DNA from: Candidatus Villigracilis affinis
Lineage (GTDB): Bacteria; Chloroflexota; Anaerolineae; Anaerolineales; Villigracilaceae
Direction: 5' to 3'
Assembly (NCBI GenBank): GCA_016718275.1
Contig: JADKEA010000025.1
Location: 132,891 to 196,890, forward strand
Length of the DNA: 64,000 bases
Positions 42,047 to 50,561 of the stretch are shown here, one piece after another. The position numbers and the translations under genes were made by a program. The notes under the pieces were generated by a model. The model saw only the letters and a program-made list of their open reading frames with translations. It was not told where the DNA came from and did no database searches. The first letter of the stretch is position 1. Every line of letters begins with the position of its first letter.

Positions 42047-42133
42047 CGGGGAGGGAGGGATTCGAACCCTCGGTGGACCGGAGCCCACAACAGTTTTCGA
42101 GACTGTCCCATTCAACCACTCTGGCACCTCCCC
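42047..42133 (-). tRNA. tRNA-Ser (CGA)
   Basis: The 87-base minus-strand sequence folds as a class II tRNA: acceptor GGGGAGG with CCTCCCC, anticodon stem ACAGT/ACTGT enclosing CTCGAAA (anticodon CGA), a long variable arm (TGTGGGCTCCGGTCCACC) typical of serine, and T arm GAGGG-TTCGAAT-CCCTC. The discriminator base is G and CCA is not encoded. Confidence 0.95.
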
Positions 42134-42201
42134 ATTTCTTGAAGCGGGCGAAATTATAATCGAAAAATTCCGCTCAATCTGTATAATCTGCGGATGGCCC
42201 C

Positions 42202-43596
42202 TTACAACTCCACGCTCTCATGCAATTCAGGGTAGTGAACCTCATGCATTTTCTGTTCCTTCAAAAGTTCCGTCAAAGTCATCGCCTGTTTCTCTTCACC
42301 GTGAACCAAAAATATCTGTTTGACACTATCTTTCACATTGAGGGCATATTTCATGAGCAAATCCTGCCCTGCGTGACCTGAGAGACCACCGATAGTGGCG
42401 ACGTCACATTTGCGTTTGTATATTTCGCCAAAGATATTCACCTGCGGCTCACGGTCTGCCAGCCTGCGCCCCATTGTATTGGGCGCCTGCCAGGAAACGA
42501 TGCAGATCGTATTCTTTGGATTCTCGATATTGTTGCGAATATGATGGACAATGCGCCCCGTTTCAGCCATGCCCGAAGCAGAAATAATCACCATCGGGTC
42601 GGTGCGTTCATTCAAAGCCTTGGATTCATCCACAGACTTGACATAAGTCAGCATCTTGAAATCCAATGCGGGGTGGCGTGCTTCCAACACAAACTGGCGG
42701 GTCTCCTCGTCATAACATTCAGGATGGTTTCGAAAAACTGCAGTGGCATTCACCGCCAGCGGACTATCTACAAATACCGGCACGTTGGGAATCTCGCGTT
42801 CAGACATCATCTCATTCAGATGATAGACCAGTTCCTGTGTGCGGCCAACCGCAAACGCGGGCACGATCACCTTTCCGCCGCGCTCGATTGTCCGCTTCAC
42901 GACATCACGGAATTCAGTAAATGCGATCGCAGGATCACTATGGCGTTTATCACCATAAGTCGATTCCATAATCATATAATCAGCGTGATCAGGCAGAACT
43001 GGATCTCGCAGCAAAGGCAATTTAAATCTTCCAATATCACCGGAAAACCACAAACGGGTCTTCTTTCCGTTTTCTTCAATATCCAGCGAAATGCCCGCCG
43101 AACCGAGGATGTGCCCCGCTTCATAAAAACGGGCGATCACACCGGGAATCGGTTCGAACGCCTCGCCATAATTTACCCCACTAAACATGCCTGCAACCTG
43201 CTCGGCATCTTCCTTCGTATAAAGCGGCTCAATGGGTTCCTCACCACGCTGGGCGCGCTTCTTGTTCACATACTCCGCATCCGATTCCTGAATATGACCC
43301 GAGTCGGCGATCATCAGGCTGGCAAGCTCAACGGTTGCGTGCGTGGCAAAGATCGGTCCTTCGAATCCCTGCTTCATGAGGTTGGGCAGATTCCCCGCAT
43401 GGTCAATGTGCGCATGCGAAAGGATCACTGCATTCACCTTGCGCGGATCGTGCTTGAAATTCAAATTGCGTTCGTACGTATCTGCACGTCTGCCTTGATA
43501 CAAGCCGCAGTCCAGAAGAAGACGCGAGCCGTTGACTTCGATCAAATGCTGGCTGCCAGTCACAGTGTGCGCGGCGCCGTGAAAACTAATTCGCAT
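42202..43596 (-). CDS. Beta-CASP metallo-beta-lactamase RNase
   Basis: 464 residues. SHAHIDHAG is the metallo-beta-lactamase zinc motif; GDIGRFKLPLLRDP, ESTYGDKRH and the beta-CASP domain (VPAFAVGRTQELVYHL, then ISASGMAETGRIVHHI) match the YsH1/CPSF-73-like bacterial RNases. The C-terminal VATIGGLSGHAGQDLL is motif C. It probably processes or degrades RNA. It overlaps the end of the RNase D gene by 11 bases, so two RNases are co-transcribed. Confidence 0.92.
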   Translation of the reverse strand: MRISFHGAAHTVTGSQHLIEVNGSRLLLDCGLYQGRRADTYERNLNFKHDPRKVNAVILSHAHIDHAGNLPNLMKQGFEGPIFATHATVELASLMIADSGHIQESDAEYVNKKRAQRGEEPIEPLYTKEDAEQVAGMFSGVNYGEAFEPIPGVIARFYEAGHILGSAGISLDIEENGKKTRLWFSGDIGRFKLPLLRDPVLPDHADYMIMESTYGDKRHSDPAIAFTEFRDVVKRTIERGGKVIVPAFAVGRTQELVYHLNEMMSEREIPNVPVFVDSPLAVNATAVFRNHPECYDEETRQFVLEARHPALDFKMLTYVKSVDESKALNERTDPMVIISASGMAETGRIVHHIRNNIENPKNTICIVSWQAPNTMGRRLADREPQVNIFGEIYKRKCDVATIGGLSGHAGQDLLMKYALNVKDSVKQIFLVHGEEKQAMTLTELLKEQKMHEVHYPELHESVEL

Positions 43597-44722
43597 TCCT
43601 GCCTCCCAATACTTTTAAGATCTGAGGTCCATATTTTTCCACACGTGATGGAGTGTCCTTCATCATGGCCGCCAACTCGTCCGCATCCTTTGGCGGATTT
43701 TCAGCCAACGCCGATAAATAAGGCTTCGGCAGGACGACATCTGACTCGACGCCCATTTCCTGCCCGGCGCTTTTTCTCCACAATTTCAATTTCTCCAGCC
43801 GACGAAGGAACGCATCATTCTTCGCCTCAACCTGTCTCCGCTCAACCAGTGGAGCAGACACCCCCTGGCGGATCGCCGTCAAAACCGCATCACCCCACAA
43901 ATGGATCTGTTTCTCGCTCAAGCCTGCTGCTGAAAGATCCACCTTCTGCTGGGCCTGATTCTTCGATAATGTGATGAGCGTATCGTCCATGATCACTTTA
44001 TAAAGCGGACGATTCAATTTCTCGGCTTCCTTTTCGCGCCATTTGCACAGATGCGCCATGACGGTCAACTCGCGCAGTGAAAGATCCTTGCGCCCCGAAA
44101 ACCGCTCCCAGGATTCCCCATTCGTTTTCTGCTTGACCTCATCCAAAAGGCAGGCACGCATAAAATCATCTTTTGCAAATTCCCAGCGATTCTTTTCGCG
44201 CAATTCCTGTTCAAGGGCATCGCGCAGATTAAACAAATAATGCGTGTCCAACCGCGCATAATGGATCTGTTCCTTCGACAACGGGCGCGCGGCCCAATTT
44301 GCCTTTTGATGGCGCTTATCCATTTGGACATTGAATTTATCGCCGAGCAATCGGTCCAGGCCAACGGCGGGATAACCCAGCACACGCGCGGCATGCATCG
44401 TATCGAACAGATTCGCAAAGGAGAAACCGAAATCACGCCGCAGGCAGATCAAGTCGTACTCGGCGGCATGAAAGACCTTCTCGATCCTGGGGTTTGAAAA
44501 GATGGGAGCGAGCAGTTTCAAATCCCTCAATTCAAGCGGGTCGATCAGATAGTCTGTATGAGATGAGGTGATCTGTATCAAACAAACCTGCTCGCGAAAC
44601 GCGTGCAGGCTGTTCGATTCTGTGTCGACCGCCACACGGCTTTGTGTGACGAGATCATCCATCATTTTTTGTAATACTTGCTTTGTGTTTACCCAGATAG
44701 GAGGCGGCAGAACGTTGGACAT
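43586..44722 (-). CDS. rnd: Ribonuclease D
   Basis: 378 residues. The DEDD exonuclease core is visible: VAVDTESNSLHAF (Exo I), VFHAAEYDLICLRRDFG (Exo II) and YARLDTHYLFNL (Exo III with Tyr). An HRDC domain follows at about 205-285 (LCKWREKEAEKLNRPLYKVI). RNase D trims the 3' ends of tRNAs and other stable RNAs. The tRNA-Ser gene and a beta-CASP nuclease gene lie just downstream. Confidence 0.92.
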   Translation of the reverse strand: MSNVLPPPIWVNTKQVLQKMMDDLVTQSRVAVDTESNSLHAFREQVCLIQITSSHTDYLIDPLELRDLKLLAPIFSNPRIEKVFHAAEYDLICLRRDFGFSFANLFDTMHAARVLGYPAVGLDRLLGDKFNVQMDKRHQKANWAARPLSKEQIHYARLDTHYLFNLRDALEQELREKNRWEFAKDDFMRACLLDEVKQKTNGESWERFSGRKDLSLRELTVMAHLCKWREKEAEKLNRPLYKVIMDDTLITLSKNQAQQKVDLSAAGLSEKQIHLWGDAVLTAIRQGVSAPLVERRQVEAKNDAFLRRLEKLKLWRKSAGQEMGVESDVVLPKPYLSALAENPPKDADELAAMMKDTPSRVEKYGPQILKVLGGRNAN

Positions 44723-44777
44723 ATTGACTGATTATAAACCTTCTACAAGCCGCTGAGGAATTAAATCCGTTGCCAGC

Positions 44778-45806
44778 TTATATCCCTTTCCCGTCGGGCG
44801 AATTCATCTGCTTTCGACCCGCGTGTAACAGAAAGTCGTATCCATTTTGAAGAAAATAGCACACAAAAAGCACAATGATCGACCCCGGAATAAACTGAAA
44901 CATGATTGTGGAGAGTCCAATCCTGTGTGCCAGCAGCCCAACCAACACATACCAGATCGGGCGGTGGAACAAATACGCAAAAAACGAAGCCGTGGAAATG
45001 GGAGCCCAGATTCGCCACCCACCCACATTGGTGCGGAAGATCCCCAACCACATCAATACCCAGCCGAGAATGTAAAAATCCACAGCCAGCAGGTAAAAGC
45101 CGTGGGTAATATCAACACCCGAGGCCAACGCCATGCGGAAAGCCAACACACCCAGAAAAGCAATCCCAACTTTGAAAGCGAAATGCAAATTGAAGAGCCA
45201 TTCACGAACCTGATGGAGACGCGCAAAATAAATGCCAGCCAAAAAGATGAAAAAATATTCGAAGAACCTGCCGTCAAGCAAACCTGTCATTTTGTGCAAA
45301 ACGTAGGTCGCGGCAAAAATCACCAGCGACCAAACCGCCAATCCGCTGTTGGATTGGATGCGATAGGTCAGAATCCCGAACAGGAAGTAATAACTCACAA
45401 CAACACTGATATACCAAAGCGTGAGCATCTGCTTTACGAAGGCCGGCGAGAAAATGAACTGGATGTTGAGCAGATACACCGTCAGGTCGAAGCGCTTCAG
45501 CGAATATCCCATCACAAAGATGAATAATGCGAGGGCAAACCAGTAGGGAGGGAAGATCCGCATGAATTTTGATTTTATGTAGGCCAGCGGCTCATGTCCG
45601 CGTTTTTGCATGGAAACTTCCTGAAAATAGCCCGCCAAAAAGAAAAATGATCCCAATAAAAAAGCGCCGACAAAATGCGAGATCGGACCCAACTCCACGC
45701 CAAAAACTTGCAATGAAAATACGTCGCTGTGAAGGATCAACAACAGGACGATGGACAATGCCCTCAGCGCCTCGAATTCCTGCAAGCGTTGTTTTCCAGC
45801 GCTCAT
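44778..45806 (-). CDS. Acyltransferase-3 family membrane protein
   Basis: 342 residues with about ten hydrophobic segments. QEFEALRALSIVLLLILHSDVF contains the family's R-x-(10)-H pattern at the first helix. Members O-acylate surface sugars or other exported molecules. Its start overlaps the stop of the N-acetyltransferase gene by 4 bases (ATGA), so the two are translationally coupled. Confidence 0.85.
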   Translation of the reverse strand: MSAGKQRLQEFEALRALSIVLLLILHSDVFSLQVFGVELGPISHFVGAFLLGSFFFLAGYFQEVSMQKRGHEPLAYIKSKFMRIFPPYWFALALFIFVMGYSLKRFDLTVYLLNIQFIFSPAFVKQMLTLWYISVVVSYYFLFGILTYRIQSNSGLAVWSLVIFAATYVLHKMTGLLDGRFFEYFFIFLAGIYFARLHQVREWLFNLHFAFKVGIAFLGVLAFRMALASGVDITHGFYLLAVDFYILGWVLMWLGIFRTNVGGWRIWAPISTASFFAYLFHRPIWYVLVGLLAHRIGLSTIMFQFIPGSIIVLFVCYFLQNGYDFLLHAGRKQMNSPDGKGI

Positions 45807-46234
45807 AAATTCTTCTCCATTACCATGCCATCTTCCCCATCACTGTAATATCGGCTCCAGATCTCGGTCGTTGCGTAGCCTTCCTGTTCGTAGAGAGAAA
45901 TCGCGGCAATGTTTGAAATTCGCACCGTCAGGCGCGAACGCGGCACACCGAGTTTGGCTTCGCAGGCACGCAGCAATGCCCGCCCGATGCCGCGCCGCTG
46001 AAAGCGTGGATCAACCCCAATGGTGGCGATCCAGCCCCACCCTTCGCGCGGACGCGGGTCGCCTCCCACGAATCCTGCCATTTGGCCGTCCACTACGGCT
46101 TTGAGTCGAATCACTTCGGGGAAGGTCAATACGGCGAATAAATCGAATAAAGGCCATGCATCCTTGTCGAAGCAGGCTTTTTCAAGTTTGCGAAGCGCGT
46201 TCAGGTCGAAAATGTTAGCGGGGACGATTTCCAT
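45803..46234 (-). CDS. GNAT-family N-acetyltransferase, RimI-like
   Basis: 143 residues. IATIGVDPRFQRRGIGRALLRACE is the acetyl-CoA binding motif A (Q/RxxGxG/A) and VRISNIAAISLYEQEGY motif B; the latter matches RimI-type enzymes that acetylate protein N-termini. The substrate is uncertain. There is no Shine-Dalgarno sequence; instead a 15-bp hairpin ends 1 base before the ATG, which could limit translation. Confidence 0.85.
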   Translation of the reverse strand: MEIVPANIFDLNALRKLEKACFDKDAWPLFDLFAVLTFPEVIRLKAVVDGQMAGFVGGDPRPREGWGWIATIGVDPRFQRRGIGRALLRACEAKLGVPRSRLTVRISNIAAISLYEQEGYATTEIWSRYYSDGEDGMVMEKNL

Positions 46235-46268
46235 AAAATAAGGTCTCTCTTGCGAGAGACCTTATTTT
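46235..46268 (-). terminator. Hairpin after the slipin gene, abutting the next start codon
   Basis: A perfect 15-bp stem (AAAATAAGGTCTCTC with its complement) around TTGC. On the minus strand it ends in TTATTTT and is followed directly by the ATG of the GNAT gene. It lies 25 bases past the slipin stop. Confidence 0.8.
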
Positions 46269-46293
46269 ATTCCATTTATGGATTACAGGCGAA

Positions 46294-47199
46294 TTACTTG
46301 GTGCCCTTGCTAAGGAAGTTATCCATCATGCTGGTGAATTCCATCGGGAAGATGTATTTGGTGGAGGGACTCATGCCCATGGCCTTGAGGGTCTCAAAGT
46401 ATTGCAGGGTCATGGTCTTCTGATCAATGGTCTTGGCCGAGTTGTAGATCTGCTCGAGGGCTTTCGCAAAACCTTCGGCGCGCAGAAGCTGGGCTTCGCG
46501 TTCACCTTCAGCCTTGAGAATGGCAGACTGCTTTTCACCTTCAGCGCGGAGAATGTTGGATTGCTTTTCACCTTCAGCCACGTTGACGGCGGCTTCGCGT
46601 GTACCCGTGGATTCAGTCACCACGGCGCGGCGGATACGCTCGGCAGACATCTGGCGGTTCATCGCGTCCTGAACATCACGCGGAGGGATGATCTCGCGAA
46701 TTTCAACGTTGGTCACTTTGACACCCCAGCGCTCGGTGACTTCATCGAGGCGGGTGCGGAGCATGTTGTTGATGTGTTCGCGCTCGGAAAGCACATCATC
46801 GAGGGGGATACCACCGATCACCGCGCGCAGGGTCGTAGCCGCAATACCAGCCGCGGCAGATTCAAAGTTACCTACCTGCAAGACCGACTGGGCGGGGTCG
46901 AGTACCTTGTAATACCACAGGAAGTCAATGGAGATCGGGGCGTTATCTTTCGTAATGGAGGTCTGATGAGGAACCTCACGAACTTGTTCGCGTAAATCCA
47001 CTTTGACAGGGCGGTCAGCGCCGGGGATGAGCAGAACTACACCCGGTCCTTTGGGCTTATCCAAAACACGCCCCAAGCGGAACACAACGAGACGTTGATA
47101 CTCTGGCACGATGCGAAGGAAATTGAATGCCAAAAATACAACAACGCCTACTCCCAGACATAAAAATAAAGCACCTACCGAACCAAGAACGCCATTCAT
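46294..47199 (-). CDS. Slipin/stomatin-like SPFH protein
   Basis: 301 residues. One membrane helix at the N-terminus (about 5-27), then the SPFH domain (EYQRLVVFRLGRVLDKPKGPGVVLLIPG, RTVIGGIPLDDVLSEREHINNMLR) and a coiled coil with repeated (E/A)GEKQS(N/A)IL units. The C-terminal end (ALEQIYNSAKTIDQKTMTLQYFETLKAMG) is typical of slipins. It pairs with the NfeD-like gene 13 bases upstream, the standard slipin/NfeD operon that organises membrane microdomains. Confidence 0.93.
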   Translation of the reverse strand: MNGVLGSVGALFLCLGVGVVVFLAFNFLRIVPEYQRLVVFRLGRVLDKPKGPGVVLLIPGADRPVKVDLREQVREVPHQTSITKDNAPISIDFLWYYKVLDPAQSVLQVGNFESAAAGIAATTLRAVIGGIPLDDVLSEREHINNMLRTRLDEVTERWGVKVTNVEIREIIPPRDVQDAMNRQMSAERIRRAVVTESTGTREAAVNVAEGEKQSNILRAEGEKQSAILKAEGEREAQLLRAEGFAKALEQIYNSAKTIDQKTMTLQYFETLKAMGMSPSTKYIFPMEFTSMMDNFLSKGTK

Positions 47200-47211
47200 A
47201 TGTTTTCTCCT

Positions 47212-47817
47212 TTATGAAATGATTATTTGTTTTTCCACAACCAGGGTAAAACCATCCCGTCGAATTACACGGACATGGCTCCCAGCTGGAATTTCAGAAT
47301 CGCTGCGTGCTGACCACATCTCCCCAGCAATGTACACGCTCCCATCGCTATGAATGGCTGACTTTGCCTCGCCGACCTGGCCGACAAGCGCCTCAAGGTC
47401 ATGCGTAGGCCTGCGCGAAATTGCCTCAATGGCCTTACGCAGGACAAACCACAGGAAAACAGACACCAACCCGGAAGAGATCAGGGCAATGATCGGGTTC
47501 ACAGAAATGAGGCTGCCATCTTCGCTGGCAAACAAAAACACCGAGCCAATCACTACCAGCAAAATGGAAAGCACCAGATAAAGGAGGCTTTTTGGCTTTC
47601 GAATGGCCTGAACGAACGGCACAATGCTCAACAACAAGATGACCAAAGCCCACCAGTTTATTGAAAGGTTGTACAACGCATACCCAACCAGCACAAAGCA
47701 GAATAAGGCGCCGATTTCCACTACCCCGGTCCCCGGGGTGGCCACTGCCATGAACACAAGCACAATCCCTGCAAGAAAGATCAGATAGGCAACATTTGGG
47801 TCGAGTAAAAAGTCCAT
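47212..47817 (-). CDS. NfeD-like membrane protein
   Basis: 201 residues. Four hydrophobic segments in the first 130 residues (AYLIFLAGIVLVFMAVATPGTG is the usual start), then an OB-fold NfeD domain (ALVGQVGEAKSAIHSDGSVYIAGEMWSARSDSEIPAGSHVRVI). There is no N-terminal protease domain, so it is the short NfeD1b kind. Operon with slipin. The ATG ending at 47817 has GGAGGAAC upstream. Confidence 0.92.
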   Translation of the reverse strand: MDFLLDPNVAYLIFLAGIVLVFMAVATPGTGVVEIGALFCFVLVGYALYNLSINWWALVILLLSIVPFVQAIRKPKSLLYLVLSILLVVIGSVFLFASEDGSLISVNPIIALISSGLVSVFLWFVLRKAIEAISRRPTHDLEALVGQVGEAKSAIHSDGSVYIAGEMWSARSDSEIPAGSHVRVIRRDGFTLVVEKQIIIS

Positions 47818-47916
47818 TGTTCCTCCAATTGATTATACAACAAGAAGCAAAGGTTTCGATTCGGTATACGGTAAATGTCATGTTAAGGTTGCGTCGGACT
47901 TTGAGGCAAGCGGTTG

Positions 47917-47922
47917 TATAAT
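47917..47922 (+). promoter_or_regulatory. -10 box before the UDP-sugar dehydrogenase gene
   Basis: TATAAT stands 33 bases before the GTG start. A clear -35 box is not seen at 16-18 bases, so the call rests mainly on the hexamer and position. Confidence 0.4.
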
Positions 47923-47955
47923 ACGCCCTAGTAAAAACCCTTCCTAGGAGTCCGA

Positions 47956-49269
47956 GTGAAATTCCAAAAAATCTGTGTAATTGGGCTTGGCTACATTGGC
48001 CTCCCCACAGCAACCACATTTGCCGCGCATGGAATCAACGTTCTTGGCGTGGATATCAACCAGCAAATCATCGATATCCTCAACAGAGGTGAGATCCATA
48101 TCCACGAGCCAGGCTTGCGCGATGGTTTGAACGGCGCAATTCAATCGGGAAAATTCAAAGCTGCCACCCGCCCCGAAGAGGCAGATACTTTTATCATCGC
48201 CGTCCCAACCCCCTTTCAGAATGATGAATTCGGTAAATACAACGGGACAACCTACAAACTGGCCGACATGCGCGCAGTGATCTCTGCCGCTGAATCCATC
48301 GTGCCGTTTTTGCGGAAGGGAAATCTTGTCGTGCTTGAATCGACTTCTCCTCCGCGCACCACAATCGACCTGGTAGCCCCCATCCTCGCTCGTTCCGGAC
48401 TTGAAGCTGGGCGCGACTTTCATTTGGCATATTCTCCCGAAAGGGTTTTGCCCGGACAGATCCTGCGCGAGTTGATCGAGAACGCACGCGTCATCGGCGG
48501 CGTAACCCCCGAATCCGCCCAGGCGGGCCATGAGCTGTACTCGATCTTCGTCAAAGGCAAGATCATCGAGACCGATGCCACCACTGCAGAAATGGTCAAA
48601 TTGATGGAAAACACCTACCGCGATGTGAATATCGCCATCGCCAATGAATTCTCGCGGCTCTCCGATAAATTTGGCATCGATGTTTGGGAAGCCATTTCGC
48701 TTGCCAATCTGCATCCGCGCGTAAAGATCCTAAACCCCGGCCCCGGCGTCGGTGGTCACTGCATCAGTGTGGATCCCTGGTTTCTTGTCGAAGCCGCACC
48801 CGAATTGACCCAGCTCATCTACCATTCAAGGCAGGTAAATGACACCCAGCCGCATTTTGTGGTGGAAACGGTCAAGCGCGCCATGGGCACACTCAACGGA
48901 AAACGGATCGCGGCCCTCGGCCTCGCATACAAACCTGATGTGGATGATCTTCGTGAAAGCCCGGCAACTGAAGTGGTGCACCTGCTTCAAAAGGAAGGCG
49001 CACAGGTCAGAGCTTGGGAACCGTTCAAACCCACTGCGCAGATGGAAGGCATTAATATGGCGGCCACTTTTGAAGAAGCCATCAGCGATGCCGACACACT
49101 TCTTCTGCTGGTAAAACACAAGGAATTTGCAACGCTTGATCCGCACGAGATCGCCGGAAAGACCAATGCCAAAGTTATTGTCGACACGGTCAATGGCTGG
49201 GACAATGCCGCCTGGAAGAACAACGGCTTTAAGTTCTTCCGCATCGGCGACAACAAATCGAATTCATAA
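47956..49269 (+). CDS. wecC: UDP-N-acetyl-D-mannosamine dehydrogenase
   Basis: 437 residues, GTG start with TAGGAG upstream. VIGLGYIGLPTATTFAAHG is the NAD-binding fold, and PGPGVGGHCISVDPWFL holds the catalytic Cys of the UDP-glucose/ManNAc dehydrogenases. VKLMENTYRDVNIAIANEF is typical of WecC. It oxidises UDP-ManNAc twice to UDP-ManNAcA. The UDP-GlcNAc 2-epimerase gene follows 61 bases later, supplying its substrate. Confidence 0.92.
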   Translation: MKFQKICVIGLGYIGLPTATTFAAHGINVLGVDINQQIIDILNRGEIHIHEPGLRDGLNGAIQSGKFKAATRPEEADTFIIAVPTPFQNDEFGKYNGTTYKLADMRAVISAAESIVPFLRKGNLVVLESTSPPRTTIDLVAPILARSGLEAGRDFHLAYSPERVLPGQILRELIENARVIGGVTPESAQAGHELYSIFVKGKIIETDATTAEMVKLMENTYRDVNIAIANEFSRLSDKFGIDVWEAISLANLHPRVKILNPGPGVGGHCISVDPWFLVEAAPELTQLIYHSRQVNDTQPHFVVETVKRAMGTLNGKRIAALGLAYKPDVDDLRESPATEVVHLLQKEGAQVRAWEPFKPTAQMEGINMAATFEEAISDADTLLLLVKHKEFATLDPHEIAGKTNAKVIVDTVNGWDNAAWKNNGFKFFRIGDNKSNS

Positions 49270-49330
49270 ATTGACCACAAGCCCGTCAAACTATTAAAAA
49301 TCCTAATCTTGTGTTGAGGCACTCGAAACA

Positions 49331-50431
49331 TTGAAAATTCTCTCCGTTTTTGGAACCCGTCCTGAAGCCGTGAAAATGGCGCCAGTTGTAAAACTTTTGC
49401 AAAAAACAGCAGGGATCGAATCAAAAGTCTGCGTTACAGCCCAGCACAGGCAAATGCTCGATCAGGTGCTCAACCTGTTCGAGATCCAGCCAGATTACGA
49501 CCTCGACCTGATGCGCGACAATCAGTCTCTTGCGCAGTTGAGCGCAAGCATCTTCACTCATCTCGATCCCGTTCTGGAAGATTTCAAACCCGATTGGGTA
49601 CTGGCACAAGGTGACACAACGACCGTTGCCATTACCTCCCTTTTATCTTATTTCCGCCGCATTAAATTTGGTCACGTGGAAGCAGGCTTGCGCACCCACG
49701 ACAAGTGGCAGCCCTTCCCCGAAGAGATCAACCGCCGCATTGCCGGCGTCACCGCCGACATGCACTTTGCCCCCACTGACTGGTCGCGTGATAATTTACT
49801 GCGCGAAGGCGTGGATGAAAACATCATCAAGGTCACGGGCAACACCGTCATTGATGCTTTGCAATTCGTTTCGAAACAATCCGAGCCGCAAGAGATCACG
49901 CAACTCGTGCAGGAAAAACTGACTTCCTCCAAACTTATCCTCGTCACGGCACATCGCCGTGAAAATTTCGGGAAACCCATGGAAGATATTTGCCATGCCC
50001 TCAAAGAGCTTTCACAGGAAGCTGGCGTGGAAATCGTCTACCCTGTGCATCTGAACCCAAATGTGCAGGAACCTGTGAACAGGATTCTCAAAGATGTGGA
50101 TCACATCACCCTCCTTCCGCCTCTGGACTACCTGCCGCTTGTTCATTTGATGAAACATGCCACACTCATCCTGACAGATTCGGGCGGAATCCAGGAAGAA
50201 GCCCCTGCATTTGGAGTGCCAACCCTCGTTTTACGAGATGTCACCGAACGCCCGGAGGGAGTAAAAGCGGGTACGCTCAAACTTGTTGGAACAGAGACCA
50301 GTCACATCGTCGAAGAAGCGAAGCGATTGTTGTATGACAAATCCGCCTATGCTCAAATGGCCAAAGCTGCCAATCCATATGGCGATGGACACGCAGCAGA
50401 GATGATCATCCAGGCACTGTTGGAAAAATAA
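49331..50431 (+). CDS. wecB: UDP-N-acetylglucosamine 2-epimerase (non-hydrolysing)
   Basis: 366 residues, TTG start. KILSVFGTRPEAVKMAPVVKLL is the signature start; AQHRQMLDQVLNLFEI, QGDTTTV, EAGLRTHDKWQPFPEEINRR, TAHRRENFG and DSGGIQEEAPAFGVPTLVLRDVTERPE are all WecB landmarks, including the catalytic acidic and His residues. It interconverts UDP-GlcNAc and UDP-ManNAc. With wecC it makes UDP-ManNAcA for a surface polysaccharide. Confidence 0.95.
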   Translation: MKILSVFGTRPEAVKMAPVVKLLQKTAGIESKVCVTAQHRQMLDQVLNLFEIQPDYDLDLMRDNQSLAQLSASIFTHLDPVLEDFKPDWVLAQGDTTTVAITSLLSYFRRIKFGHVEAGLRTHDKWQPFPEEINRRIAGVTADMHFAPTDWSRDNLLREGVDENIIKVTGNTVIDALQFVSKQSEPQEITQLVQEKLTSSKLILVTAHRRENFGKPMEDICHALKELSQEAGVEIVYPVHLNPNVQEPVNRILKDVDHITLLPPLDYLPLVHLMKHATLILTDSGGIQEEAPAFGVPTLVLRDVTERPEGVKAGTLKLVGTETSHIVEEAKRLLYDKSAYAQMAKAANPYGDGHAAEMIIQALLEK

Positions 50432-50537
50432 TCCCAATTCCGGTGATGGAAGACCTCCTTTCAATTTCATTTTTGGAAGATAGTTACCTGTAATGTGAAA
50501 AAAAGAAGTTTGTAATGTTACACGAAAAATTTCTGAG

Positions 50538-50543
50538 TATAAT
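50538..50543 (+). promoter_or_regulatory. -10 box before the secreted protein gene
   Basis: TATAAT at 50538-50543, 18 bases before the ATG. The symmetric TGTAA-TG-TTACA just upstream (50511-50522) could be a regulator site. No clear -35 box. Confidence 0.4.
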
Positions 50544-50561
50544 GGAAACAGGAAAAAAAAG

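Noticed and set aside
42541..43974. A 477-codon open frame on the plus strand opposite the beta-CASP RNase and RNase D genes
   Set aside because: It is antisense to two well-conserved enzymes and its translation has no recognisable domain; long shadow frames are expected at this base composition.
44847..45527. A 226-codon plus-strand frame inside the acyltransferase gene
   Set aside because: Low-complexity, charged translation antisense to a membrane protein gene with many hydrophobic codons.
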